From: Rhizobium sp. ZPR4
GTDB taxonomy: Bacteria > Pseudomonadota > Alphaproteobacteria > Rhizobiales > Rhizobiaceae
Assembly (NCBI RefSeq): GCF_040215725.1
Contig: NZ_CP157969.1
Coordinates: 124,001 to 188,000, forward strand
Length of the DNA stretch: 64,000 nucleotides
Direction: 5' to 3'
A program made the translations under genes and the position numbers. The notes below the pieces were generated by a model. It did no database searches, was not told the DNA's origin, and saw only the letters and a program-made list of their open reading frames with translations. This document shows, in pieces, positions 15,998 through 24,532 of the stretch (positions are counted from its first letter, which is position 1; the number at the start of each line of letters is the position of its first letter).

Positions 15998-17376
15998 GCC
16001 GCCCTCCTCTGCCGAAGCCATTGCTCCAGATAGTGAATATCTGTCTCGCCGCGGGCAAACCCTTCATCCTCGAACAACATGCGCAGTAACGGCAGGTTGG
16101 TGGAAATCCCTTCTATCCTTGTGGCAGCAAGCGCCTCGCGCATTTTGGCCATGGCTTCTGCCCGGGTAGACGCATGAACGATCAACTTGGCGATCAGTGA
16201 GTCATAATAGGGCGAAACCCGATAGCCGGCGTGAATATGGGTATCGACCCGGATACCCGACCCTTCCGGCAGTGCCAGATCGGAGATCGTGCCTGCCGAA
16301 GGCAGGAAACTTTCGGAATCCTCGGCATTGATGCGGCATTCGAAGGAATGGCCGGCACACGCCACATCGTCCTGGCGTATTTCAAGGGGAAGACCCTGGG
16401 CGACCATTATCTGTGCTTGGACGATATCGATCCCGCTGGTCGTCTCAGTAACGGGATGCTCGACCTGCAGACGCGTATTCATTTCGATGAAATAGAAAGC
16501 CCCATTTTCGTAAAGGAACTCGAAGGTTCCGACGCCGCGATAGCCGATCTGCCGACAGGCTTCCACACAGGCCAGACTGACAGGCTCGATCACTTCCGAA
16601 GAAATCCCGGGCGCCGGGGCCTCCTCCACGACCTTCTGATGCCGGCGCTGCATCGAGCAATCACGGTGCCCGAGCCAGACGGCATTGCCGTAGATATCGC
16701 AGAGCACCTGAATTTCGATGTGACGCGGATGCTGGAGGAACTTCTCCATGTAGAGCGCCGGCGAGCCGAAAGCCTGACGGGCTTCTTCCCGCGTCAAAGC
16801 AATGGCCTCATGCAGCTCGCCTGCGTCAGGAACTACCCGCATCCCTCTGCCGCCTCCGCCGCCGGCGGCCTTGATGATCACGGGATAACCAATCTCCTGG
16901 GCGGTCCGCTCGACGGAAGTCGGGTCGTCCGGAAGAGACGTATCAGGACCGGGCACGCAAGGGACACCTGCAGCAATCATTGCCCGCTTCGCCGCTATCT
17001 TGTCGCCCATGATCGCGATCGAGGAGGCTTCGGGGCCAATGAATGCGAGGCCGGCTTTCTCCACAGCTTCGGAAAAAGCAGCATTCTCGGACAGAAACCC
17101 GTAGCCGGGGTGGATCGCACCCGCCCCGGTCAGCTGTGCGGCAAGGAGGATCGCATCTTGATTGAGATAGCTGCCGGTCGCGTTCGCGGGACCGATGCAC
17201 AGAAAGGTGTCAGCGGTCTTGCCGTAAGGCGCCCGCCTATCGGCTTCGGAGCAGATCGCGACCGTCTTCAGGCCGAGTTCGCTACAGGCCCGCTGAATTC
17301 GCGCAGCAATTTCGCCGCGATTTGCGATCAGGACCGTATCGAAACGTCGACCCGCCTTGTCGAGAGCTTCCGCCAC
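15994..17376 (-). CDS. Biotin carboxylase (AccC-like)
   Basis: A 460-residue ATP-grasp biotin carboxylase. N-terminal VLIANRGEIAARIQRAC, glycine-rich ATP loop KAAGGGGGRGMRVV, GHRDCSMQRRHQKVVEEAPA and EMNTRLQVEHPVTE are all present, so it should be catalytically complete. It would carboxylate the biotin on the carrier encoded directly upstream (17376-17816). GTG start at 17376 shares a base with the carrier's TAG stop. The chromosomal accBC for fatty acid synthesis are expected elsewhere; this copy is embedded in a catabolic operon with KipI/KipA-type carboxyltransferase-like genes. Confidence 0.9.
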   Translation of the reverse strand: MAEALDKAGRRFDTVLIANRGEIAARIQRACSELGLKTVAICSEADRRAPYGKTADTFLCIGPANATGSYLNQDAILLAAQLTGAGAIHPGYGFLSENAAFSEAVEKAGLAFIGPEASSIAIMGDKIAAKRAMIAAGVPCVPGPDTSLPDDPTSVERTAQEIGYPVIIKAAGGGGGRGMRVVPDAGELHEAIALTREEARQAFGSPALYMEKFLQHPRHIEIQVLCDIYGNAVWLGHRDCSMQRRHQKVVEEAPAPGISSEVIEPVSLACVEACRQIGYRGVGTFEFLYENGAFYFIEMNTRLQVEHPVTETTSGIDIVQAQIMVAQGLPLEIRQDDVACAGHSFECRINAEDSESFLPSAGTISDLALPEGSGIRVDTHIHAGYRVSPYYDSLIAKLIVHASTRAEAMAKMREALAATRIEGISTNLPLLRMLFEDEGFARGETDIHYLEQWLRQRRAA

Positions 17377-17816
17377 TACGCGATCTCCGCCAGGACTTCG
17401 CCCGTCTCGACTTCACCGCCATCTATTTCGGTAAGGTGCCTGATGCGGCCAGCCTGCGGGGCCGCGATCTTGTTGAAGACCTTCATCGCTTCGATGATGA
17501 AGAGCGTCTGCCCCTCCTCCACCGCGTCGCCAACCTTGACGAAAGGCTCCTGCCCGGGTGCTGGTGCCCGGTGCAAGACACCGAAGATCGGCGCCTTCAC
17601 GGTCACAGCGGTGCCTTGCGACTTTTCTGAAATATCGCAGCCTTGTTCAGCGCGACCAGTTGCTACGCTGGCAGCCATCTGCGCTGAAGGAAACGAATCC
17701 GTCGGATTGAGCGTTCGGAAGATCCGAACCGTAACATCCTTTTCCGTTACCGTGAGCTCGGTAACGTTGGATCGTCCAACAAAATCGATCAGTGTTTTTA
17801 TCTTCGACAGATCCAT
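17376..17816 (-). CDS. Biotin carboxyl carrier protein (AccB-like)
   Basis: About 146 residues from the ATG at 17816. The N-terminal helical part (KIKTLIDFVGRSNVTELTV) is typical of BCCP. The C-terminal biotinyl domain contains FIIEAMKVFNKIAAP, with the biotin lysine in EAMK. The carrier should be biotinylated by BirA and charged by the AccC-like protein encoded next. An alternative ATG at 17855 lies within a poorly conserved extension; no strong ribosome-binding site decides between them. It is the first gene of the carboxylase cluster, 269 bp after the PdxA-like gene. Confidence 0.85.
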   Translation of the reverse strand: MDLSKIKTLIDFVGRSNVTELTVTEKDVTVRIFRTLNPTDSFPSAQMAASVATGRAEQGCDISEKSQGTAVTVKAPIFGVLHRAPAPGQEPFVKVGDAVEEGQTLFIIEAMKVFNKIAAPQAGRIRHLTEIDGGEVETGEVLAEIA

Positions 17817-18085
17817 GCGAGAACTCGGTATTTCGGAGCACCTCCCGCAATCCAATGGGTAATGACAGCGTTTGGCTGCCTTCCTCCCTACACGATGGCT
17901 TTCACGATGGGGTCAAAGGAACTTTTGATGACGCAGCCCCACGCTCGATGAGACAGCTGTAGCCAATCGATTTATCAAGGCCTCAAGGTGATTTTGTTCG
18001 CCAGGAACCAGAATCGCTCGCGAGGTTTGGCGTCAGGTACGGCAAATCGCCAGATCCGAACGTTGGGGCTGGCGGTTCCGGGAGG

Positions 18086-19114
18086 TCAGGCGGCGCTCGC
18101 CTCGCCTTGCGCAACCATCCGCGCAGCAAGCAAGACGGCCTCCTCGCTGGCGCCGACATTGGCGATGCCCTTGCCGGCAATATCATAGGCTGTACCATGC
18201 GCGGGTGTGCAGACAGGGAACGGCAATCCACCGAGCATTGTCACGCCGCGATCGAAACCCATCATCTTCATCGCGATCTGACCCTGATCGTGATACATGG
18301 TTAGAACTGCGTGGAAGCCGCCTTTCAACGCCGTCAGGAATACGGTATCGGCAGGAAACGGTCCTTCGACCTGCCAGCCCATCTCAACACTCCGGATGAC
18401 GGCGGGCTCGATGATGTCGATTTCCTCCATACCGAAGCTGCCGCCATCGCCGGCATGCGGATTGAGCCCGGCTACCGCGATCTTGGGCTCGGCGATCCCG
18501 GCCTTGACCAAGCATCTCCGCGTAAGATCGAGTTCCGCAAGAATGGCTTCCTGCGACATGTGGGAGGCAACGGCCGAAAGCGGAATATGCGACGTCACGC
18601 GCGCATTCCAGATCTTTTCCAGCACGTTGAATTCCCGCATCTTCTGCCGGAACTGCAGCACATCGGCGATGAAGCGAATTTCGTCGTCATAGCCCGGATA
18701 GGCAAGGCGCATGGCCTTCTTGTTGAAGGGCGTGAAGCATACCGCATCCACTTTGCCGTCACGGCCAAGTTCGAGGGCATTGCGGAAGTTTTCAATGGCA
18801 AAGCGCCCTCCGATGAGAGCCGCCTCCCCTCTGCGCACATCGGCAGGCGCCAGATTGCCGAGGTCCACGAAGGCATGCGCTGTCACTGCCTGCCGGCTGA
18901 TATCGCTCAAGGACACCGGCTGCAGCTCGGGGATTACACCCGCAACCACCGCTCCATCGTTCAGAATACGGCGGTCGCCGATAACCACCAGCCGCGCGGC
19001 TTGGTGCACCCGTTCGGAAACAAGCAGTCGGGCCGCCAATTCGGGGCTGACGCCTGCGGGGTCGCCCATGGCAAGTGCGATGAGGGGACGATAAGCCGCG
19101 CGCATGTCATTCAT
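18086..19114 (-). CDS. PdxA-family dehydrogenase (4-hydroxythreonine-4-phosphate dehydrogenase-like, PdxA2 type)
   Basis: About 342 residues. IALAMGDPAGVSPELAARLL opens the protein; metal-binding histidines lie in VTSHIPLSAV, LNPHAGDGGSFG and TMYHDQGQIAMK, all conserved in PdxA. PdxA2 paralogues oxidise and decarboxylate phosphorylated four-carbon sugar acids such as 4-phosphoerythronate or threonate rather than make vitamin B6. Such genes normally sit beside a DUF1537 kinase; none is present here. Start at 19114 is chosen over 19105 and the longer 19174 frame on family length. It is transcribed toward the carboxylase operon and divergent from a GntR regulator. Confidence 0.82.
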   Translation of the reverse strand: MNDMRAAYRPLIALAMGDPAGVSPELAARLLVSERVHQAARLVVIGDRRILNDGAVVAGVIPELQPVSLSDISRQAVTAHAFVDLGNLAPADVRRGEAALIGGRFAIENFRNALELGRDGKVDAVCFTPFNKKAMRLAYPGYDDEIRFIADVLQFRQKMREFNVLEKIWNARVTSHIPLSAVASHMSQEAILAELDLTRRCLVKAGIAEPKIAVAGLNPHAGDGGSFGMEEIDIIEPAVIRSVEMGWQVEGPFPADTVFLTALKGGFHAVLTMYHDQGQIAMKMMGFDRGVTMLGGLPFPVCTPAHGTAYDIAGKGIANVGASEEAVLLAARMVAQGEASAA

Positions 19115-19174
19115 TTTGGCTACCCGATCTGGCGTGAATGAAGCGACGCTATCGAAGCGACGGGACAGCGTCAA

Positions 19175-19194
19175 GTATTCTGTATACAGAATAC
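19175..19194. promoter_or_regulatory. Perfect 20-bp palindrome, putative GntR operator
   Basis: GTATTCTGTATACAGAATAC is a perfect palindrome in the divergent region between the PdxA-like and GntR genes. Its TGTATACA core resembles operators of FadR/VanR-type GntR regulators. It lies 61 bp from the PdxA-like start and 105 bp from the GntR start, so it could control both directions. Confidence 0.65.
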
Positions 19195-19298
19195 AAAATG
19201 TAGAAAGGTTGCTCGTCGGCGATCCCGGGCTGGACAGTCATGGGTGGAAAAGATACGTCCAGAACAACGTCGTTACTTTTGAAGACCAGGGGATGGAC

Positions 19299-19997
19299 AT
19301 GGTTGCAGGCTCCGATCCGCTTTCGAGCGTGATGGATGCATCGGCGAGCGGGTCCGGGCCGATTGCCCGCATGTCGCTTCACGACGCAATCGTCAACCGG
19401 CTGCGCGACATGATCATCGAGGGCGAGCTGCCGCCCGGTTCCCGCATCCATGAAACCCAGATGGGCCAACGGCTCGGCGTGTCCCGCACACCCTTGCGCG
19501 AAGCGATAAAATTCCTCGCGAGCGAGGGACTTGTCGAGCTCGTACCGAGCCGGGGGGCTGTCGTGCGCCAGTTCAGCGCCAAGGATCTCAGGGACATGCT
19601 GCTTGTGCTCAAGACCCTCGAGGTTCTGGCGGGTGGCATCGCCTGCGAACGCGCCACCGACGAGCAGATCGCCCATATTCGATCCCTGCACGAAGAGATG
19701 CTTGGCCACTATCGCAAGCATCGGCGCATGGAATACTACAAGCTAAATCAGAGCATTCACTCGGCCATCGTGGCCCTCTCCGACAACGAGCCGCTGGCCT
19801 ATACCCACGGCATGCTGCAGGGGCGCCTGAAACGAATGCGCTTCGTCAGCCATGAGGGCGAAGAGAATTGGGCCAAGGCTGTCTCCGAGCATGAAGAGAT
19901 GATCGCGGCTTTGGAAGCCCGGGATGCGGCTCGCCTGTCCGAAATCATAGAGCGGCATCTGTCGGCTGCTTGGGAGCGGGTCGAGGCCTCGCTCTGA
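19299..19997 (+). CDS. GntR-family regulator, FCD (FadR/VanR) subfamily
   Basis: A 232-residue regulator. The winged helix at about residues 25-95 includes GSRIHETQMGQRLGVSRTPL, followed by an all-helical FCD effector domain with ACERATDEQIAHIRSLHEEM and HSAIVALSDN. The start at 19299 has AGGGG six bases upstream; ATG 19293 would have no spacing. It is divergent from the PdxA-like gene, with a 20-bp palindrome between them, and is the probable repressor of the PdxA/carboxylase region. FCD ligands are usually organic acids. Confidence 0.87.
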   Translation: MVAGSDPLSSVMDASASGSGPIARMSLHDAIVNRLRDMIIEGELPPGSRIHETQMGQRLGVSRTPLREAIKFLASEGLVELVPSRGAVVRQFSAKDLRDMLLVLKTLEVLAGGIACERATDEQIAHIRSLHEEMLGHYRKHRRMEYYKLNQSIHSAIVALSDNEPLAYTHGMLQGRLKRMRFVSHEGEENWAKAVSEHEEMIAALEARDAARLSEIIERHLSAAWERVEASL

Positions 19998-20182
19998 CGG
20001 CGCCTGCGTGAGCACGGCAGCAGGGTGTCGAAGCCTAGCCCGCCTGACATGACAAAATCCATCGCATCGACACCACAGATGAGCCTGCACGCCGATCGCA
20101 ATCGCGGAACGGATCGTCGCAGACCCTTGACCGGCGGTGAATCGGATACACTTGACGTCACGAGTGAACGACTGGAGAAACC

Positions 20183-21916
20183 ATGTCCGTCCCAACTTCC
20201 TCCGCGCCTCCCGAAACGACACTTGCAACCGCGGCCTGGTGGAAACGCGCTGTCGTCTATCAGGTCTATCCAAGGAGCTTTGCCGACGCCAATGGCGACG
20301 GTATCGGTGATCTGCGCGGGCTGATCAACCACCTCGATTATCTTGCCTGGCTCGGCGTCGATGTCATTTGGCTTTCGCCCGTCTATCCCTCGCCGCAGGA
20401 TGATAATGGCTACGATATCAGCGACTATCGCGACATCGATCCGCTGTTCGGCTCACTCGCCGATTTCGACGAACTGATCGAGAAAATGCATGCACACGAC
20501 ATGCGGCTGCTGATGGATCTGGTCGTGAACCACACGTCGGACGAACATCCCTGGTTTGTCGAATCCCGCGCCTCGCGCGATAACCCCAAGCGCGACTGGT
20601 ATTACTGGCGGGACCGCAAGGCGGATGGCTCGGCCCCAAACAACTGGAAGTCACGCTTTTCAGGTTCGGCCTGGGAATATGATGAGGTGACCGACCAGTC
20701 CTACCTGCATCTCTTCTCGCGCAAGCAGCCGGATCTCAATTGGGAGAACCCCGAACTGCGTCAGGCCGTCTACGAGATGATGCGCTGGTGGCTGGATCGC
20801 GGCGTGGATGGTTTCCGCATGGATGTCATCAACTTCATCTCCAAGGTCGACGGCCTTCCCGACGCGATCGGCACAGATGCATCGAGCGACGGCAGGCAGC
20901 ACTATATCCACGGCCCGCGGCTGCTGGAGTTCCTGAGCGAAATGCGCCGCGAGGTGTTCGACGGTCGCGACAAAGTGCTGCTGACTGTCGGCGAAACGCC
21001 GCAGGCGATCGTCGATCATGCGAAGGCGCTGACTGACGAGCGAACCGGCGCGCTCAACATGGTCTTCCAGTTCGCGCATATGCAGGTGGATCAGATCGGC
21101 GCGACGCGCTGGGCACCGACGACGCTGGAGCTCGGTAAGCTCAAAGCCGTCATGGGACACTGGCAGGATGGCTTGGCCGACGCCGGCTGGAACAGCCTCT
21201 ACTTCAACAATCACGACCAACCGCGCGCGCTATCGCGCTGGGGCAATACCAGCCAATACAGGGTTCAATCGGCCAAGGCCATCGCCACGGTTCTGCATAT
21301 GCATCGAGGCACCCCCTACATTTATCAGGGCGAGGAGATCGGCATGACCAATCCCGAGCTGAAAACCATCGACGATCTTCTCGATGTCCAGTCGCGCAAC
21401 TATTACTTTTCGTGTATGGCAGCCGATCCCGCGCAGGATCAGGAGGCACTGATGCGCGTCATCAGGCCAATGGCGCGGGACAATGCCCGCAGCCCGGTTC
21501 AATGGGATGCAAGCATCAATGCCGGCTTTTCGACCGGCAAACCCTGGATGGCCATCAATCCCAATTACAAGACGATCAATATCGAGGCCGAAAGGGCCGA
21601 CCCGCATTCGGTGCTGCATCACTACCGGCAGTTGGTCGCACTCCGACACGAGCACGACGTGATCGCCTATGGCAGTTCAAAGCTCGAAGCGCTCGACGAC
21701 CCGCAGCTCTATATCATCATCCGTACGCTCGGCGACGAGCGTGCCGTCATGCTTGCCAATCTCTCCTCCGAACCGGCAGCCGTCGACGGTGGTGCCTATG
21801 CGTCGCCCGATCTCAAGCTCGTATCGAGCAATTACGATGACGACGCCGAGCCGATGGAAGCAATCAAAATCCTGCGGCCATGGGAAGCTTTGATTTTCCT
21901 GTCATCTGCGCAATAA
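20183..21916 (+). CDS. GH13 alpha-glucosidase / oligo-1,6-glucosidase
   Basis: A 577-residue alpha-amylase family enzyme without signal peptide, hence cytoplasmic. It has YQVYPRSFADANGDGIGDL (residues about 25-43), LVVNHTSDEHPWF, the nucleophile aspartate in DGFRMDVINF, the acid/base glutamate in LTVGETPQ and the third acid in NNHDQPR. This set is typical of GH13 oligo-1,6-glucosidases, trehalose hydrolases and sucrose hydrolases. GGAG precedes ATG 20183. It stands alone, with no adjacent sugar transporter, so the in vivo substrate is open. Confidence 0.92.
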   Translation: MSVPTSSAPPETTLATAAWWKRAVVYQVYPRSFADANGDGIGDLRGLINHLDYLAWLGVDVIWLSPVYPSPQDDNGYDISDYRDIDPLFGSLADFDELIEKMHAHDMRLLMDLVVNHTSDEHPWFVESRASRDNPKRDWYYWRDRKADGSAPNNWKSRFSGSAWEYDEVTDQSYLHLFSRKQPDLNWENPELRQAVYEMMRWWLDRGVDGFRMDVINFISKVDGLPDAIGTDASSDGRQHYIHGPRLLEFLSEMRREVFDGRDKVLLTVGETPQAIVDHAKALTDERTGALNMVFQFAHMQVDQIGATRWAPTTLELGKLKAVMGHWQDGLADAGWNSLYFNNHDQPRALSRWGNTSQYRVQSAKAIATVLHMHRGTPYIYQGEEIGMTNPELKTIDDLLDVQSRNYYFSCMAADPAQDQEALMRVIRPMARDNARSPVQWDASINAGFSTGKPWMAINPNYKTINIEAERADPHSVLHHYRQLVALRHEHDVIAYGSSKLEALDDPQLYIIIRTLGDERAVMLANLSSEPAAVDGGAYASPDLKLVSSNYDDDAEPMEAIKILRPWEALIFLSSAQ

Positions 21917-22089
21917 GCAACGCGATCGATGGAACGCCTATGAAGGCGGTCATCATCTCGGCGCGTTATCTCGATCAGCCATCGCTCCGTATCAACTTAC
22001 GGAACTCAACTGCAAAACGCGCGATGGCAATCTGGATGAAGCGCTGTCGGCAAGTCTCTGATTTCGCCGCCGCTTCCTTCCTTTAAACG

Positions 22090-23019
22090 TCAGGTCCGAT
22101 CGCCCCCAAAGCCGTCGGCAGTTGCATTGCAAGCGTGCCCGAGCCAGTCGGAAAAGGCCCGCACCTTCTGGCGCGCTTCGGCTCTTGCCGGCCAAAGCGC
22201 ATAATAGCCGTAGCCGCTGTCGATGATCCGCTCGAAAGGAGCGACCAGCTCGCCGCTCTCCAGATCCTGTCGAGAAAACACGAGATCGCCCATCGTTACG
22301 CCATAGCCGCTCGCAGCCGCGGTCATCGCGAAATCCTGCGTGTCAAAGACCTGATGACGAGAGGCCTGGAACGAATAGGCGCCTTCGGCCTGCAGCCAGA
22401 GCGTCCAGTCGCTATGGCGCGGATTGGAGTGCAGCAGGACGCAGTTCTGCAGGTTCTTCACCTCGGGCGGATCGCCGAGCCTGGATAGAAATTGCGGCGA
22501 GCACATCGGCGTCAGCTGCTCCCGCAATAGCGGCAGCACATCCATGCCGGGCCAGTGGCCGTTGCCGTAGGTGATCAACATGTCGATATCGCCGACGGAA
22601 AAGGTCGGCCGCAGGAACCAGGCGGTATCGATATTGATGTTCAGGTCTTCATGATGGCTATGAAGATCCGGCAGGCGAGGCAGGAACCATTTGCGCGCGA
22701 AGGTCGGCGGCATGCGAATAGTCAGAGAGCGCACCGTCGTTCGCGTTGCCTCGAACGAGGTCTTCAACGAGGCGAGCAGGCCGTCGACGATCGGGATCAG
22801 CGCCATGCCGCGTTCCGTCAGCGCCACCTTGCGGGTGTGGCGCTCGAACAGGCTGCAGCCGAAATAATGCTCGAGCTGCTGCACCTGCCGGCTGATTGCA
22901 CTTTGGCTGAGATTGAGTTCTGCCGCCGCCGCCGTGAAACTGCCCGTTTCCGCGACAACGGAAAAGGTTTGCAGCGTCTGCAGCGGCGGCAATCTGTTGT
23001 GATCGAACCTCGGCTCCAT
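22090..23019 (-). CDS. LysR-family transcriptional regulator (GcvA-like)
   Basis: A 309-residue LysR protein starting with LPPLQTLQTFSVVAETGSFT and AAELNLSQSAISRQVQQLE, which is the GcvA/AmpR-like DNA-binding signature. The effector domain includes NINIDTAWFLRP and DMLITYGNGHWPGM. The gene lies on the same strand 76 bp after the ArgH-like gene, so it may be read through from that operon or have its own promoter. It is a plausible local regulator of the 23096-30305 catabolic genes. Confidence 0.88.
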   Translation of the reverse strand: MEPRFDHNRLPPLQTLQTFSVVAETGSFTAAAAELNLSQSAISRQVQQLEHYFGCSLFERHTRKVALTERGMALIPIVDGLLASLKTSFEATRTTVRSLTIRMPPTFARKWFLPRLPDLHSHHEDLNINIDTAWFLRPTFSVGDIDMLITYGNGHWPGMDVLPLLREQLTPMCSPQFLSRLGDPPEVKNLQNCVLLHSNPRHSDWTLWLQAEGAYSFQASRHQVFDTQDFAMTAAASGYGVTMGDLVFSRQDLESGELVAPFERIIDSGYGYYALWPARAEARQKVRAFSDWLGHACNATADGFGGDRT

Positions 23020-23095
23020 TCCCTACCCGGCTTCTCCGCTGCTGTCTCGAACAGCAAGCATTAAAGCATGTGGATGGAATGGCAACCGACGGCCC

Positions 23096-24484
23096 TCAGG
23101 CGATCGCGCGGCGCACCGTCTCGATGGCTTCCCGGACCCTTCGCGGCGCTGTGCCGCCCTTGTGATCGCGGCTGGCGACAGAACCCTCGACAGTCAGCAC
23201 CTCGAAGACATCCTCGCGAATACCAGGCGAAAAGGCCTGCATGTCGGCGAGCGAAAGCTCCGAAAGCGTCGGCAGCGCCTTGTCGCGGGCAGCACCGACG
23301 ATCGCGGCCACGGCGTGGTGCGCATCGCGAAACGGCAGACCGGCGCGGACGAGGTAATCGGCAAGATCGGTTGCCGTGGAATAGCCCTGATTGGCAGCCG
23401 CGAGCATCTTTGCATGCTTGGCCGTGATGGTCGGGATCATCTGCGCCGTGACGCTGACCGCAGCGCGGACGGTCTCGAGCGTATCGGTGAGCGGCGGCTT
23501 CGATTCCTGCTGGTCCTTATTGAAAGCGAGCGGCTGGCTTTTCATCAGCGCAGCCGAAAAGGCGAGATTGCCCATAACACGGGCGGCCTTGCCGCGCACA
23601 AGCTCCGCAAGATCCGGATTGCGCTTCTGCGGCATGATCGAGGAGCCGGTGCAGAACTGGTCGCCCACTTCGATGAAATCGAACATCGGCGTGCACCAGA
23701 GGATGACTTCCTCGCTGAAACGCGACAGGTGTCCCATGATGATCGAGCCGGCACTGCAGACATCGACGACATAATCACGGTCGGAAACGGCGTCGAGCGA
23801 GTTGGCAAAGGACGTAGAGAAACCAAGCTCGGAGGCGCTGTATTCGGGATCGATCGGATAGCCGGTGCCTGCGAGCGCTGCGGCACCAAGCGGTGAAACG
23901 TTGAGGCGTTCGCGCGCCGCGCCGACACGATCGAGATCGCGCAGGAACATTTCGACATAGGCCATGAGATGGTGACCGAAGGTCACGGGCTGCGCCACCT
24001 GCAGATGGGTGAAGCCCGGCATGATCGCATCGGCGTGTTTCTCGGCAAGGTCGACGAAGGCGCCGATGAGCGTCTTTAGATCATCAGCAAGAAGATCCAG
24101 TTGCTCGCGCGCATAGAGACGAATGTCCGTCGCCACCTGATCGTTGCGCGATCTTGCGGTGTGCAGCTTCTTGCCGGCATCGCCGATCAGCGCGATCAGC
24201 CGATCCTCGACATTGGTATGAACGTCTTCAAGCTCCGTCTTCCACTCGAAGGCGCCGGAGCGCATTTCTTCCGCCACCTGGTCGAGGCCGGTCTGGATCT
24301 GCGCGTTGTCCCCGGCAGTCAGAATGCCAGCGCGGGCAAGCATTTCGGCATGAACCTTGGAACCAGCAACGTCGTGCAGGGCGATGCGCTTGTCCTGATC
24401 AAGACATTCGTGAAAGCTTTCGAAATCCCTGGAGACGGCCTCCTTGAACAGCGGGGACCATGTGGCTTCTTTCTGGTTTCTCAT
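23096..24484 (-). CDS. Argininosuccinate lyase-family protein (ArgH paralogue / C-N lyase)
   Basis: A 462-residue member of the aspartase/fumarase superfamily. HTARSRNDQVATDIRLYARE, GFTHLQVAQPVTFGHHLMAY and the mobile-loop signature GSSIMPQKRNPDLAEL with the catalytic serine are intact, so elimination chemistry is expected. Genomic context is not arginine synthesis: the gene ends an operon with an amino-acid ABC transporter, two NodB-fold proteins and an MmgE/PrpD protein. ArgH-like lyases that split iminodisuccinate, EDDS and related N-substituted aspartates are known, and that chemistry would fit here. Start 24484 has GGGAAG upstream. Confidence 0.85.
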   Translation of the reverse strand: MRNQKEATWSPLFKEAVSRDFESFHECLDQDKRIALHDVAGSKVHAEMLARAGILTAGDNAQIQTGLDQVAEEMRSGAFEWKTELEDVHTNVEDRLIALIGDAGKKLHTARSRNDQVATDIRLYAREQLDLLADDLKTLIGAFVDLAEKHADAIMPGFTHLQVAQPVTFGHHLMAYVEMFLRDLDRVGAARERLNVSPLGAAALAGTGYPIDPEYSASELGFSTSFANSLDAVSDRDYVVDVCSAGSIIMGHLSRFSEEVILWCTPMFDFIEVGDQFCTGSSIMPQKRNPDLAELVRGKAARVMGNLAFSAALMKSQPLAFNKDQQESKPPLTDTLETVRAAVSVTAQMIPTITAKHAKMLAAANQGYSTATDLADYLVRAGLPFRDAHHAVAAIVGAARDKALPTLSELSLADMQAFSPGIREDVFEVLTVEGSVASRDHKGGTAPRRVREAIETVRRAIA

Positions 24485-24532
24485 CGCGGTCTTCCCTTTT
24501 GAACGAATGCCACCCTCCTCCGGGCGCATCCT

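Noticed and set aside
16231..17862. 543-codon plus-strand open frame opposite the biotin carboxylase and carrier genes
   Set aside because: Antisense shadow of conserved ATP-grasp and biotinyl sequence.
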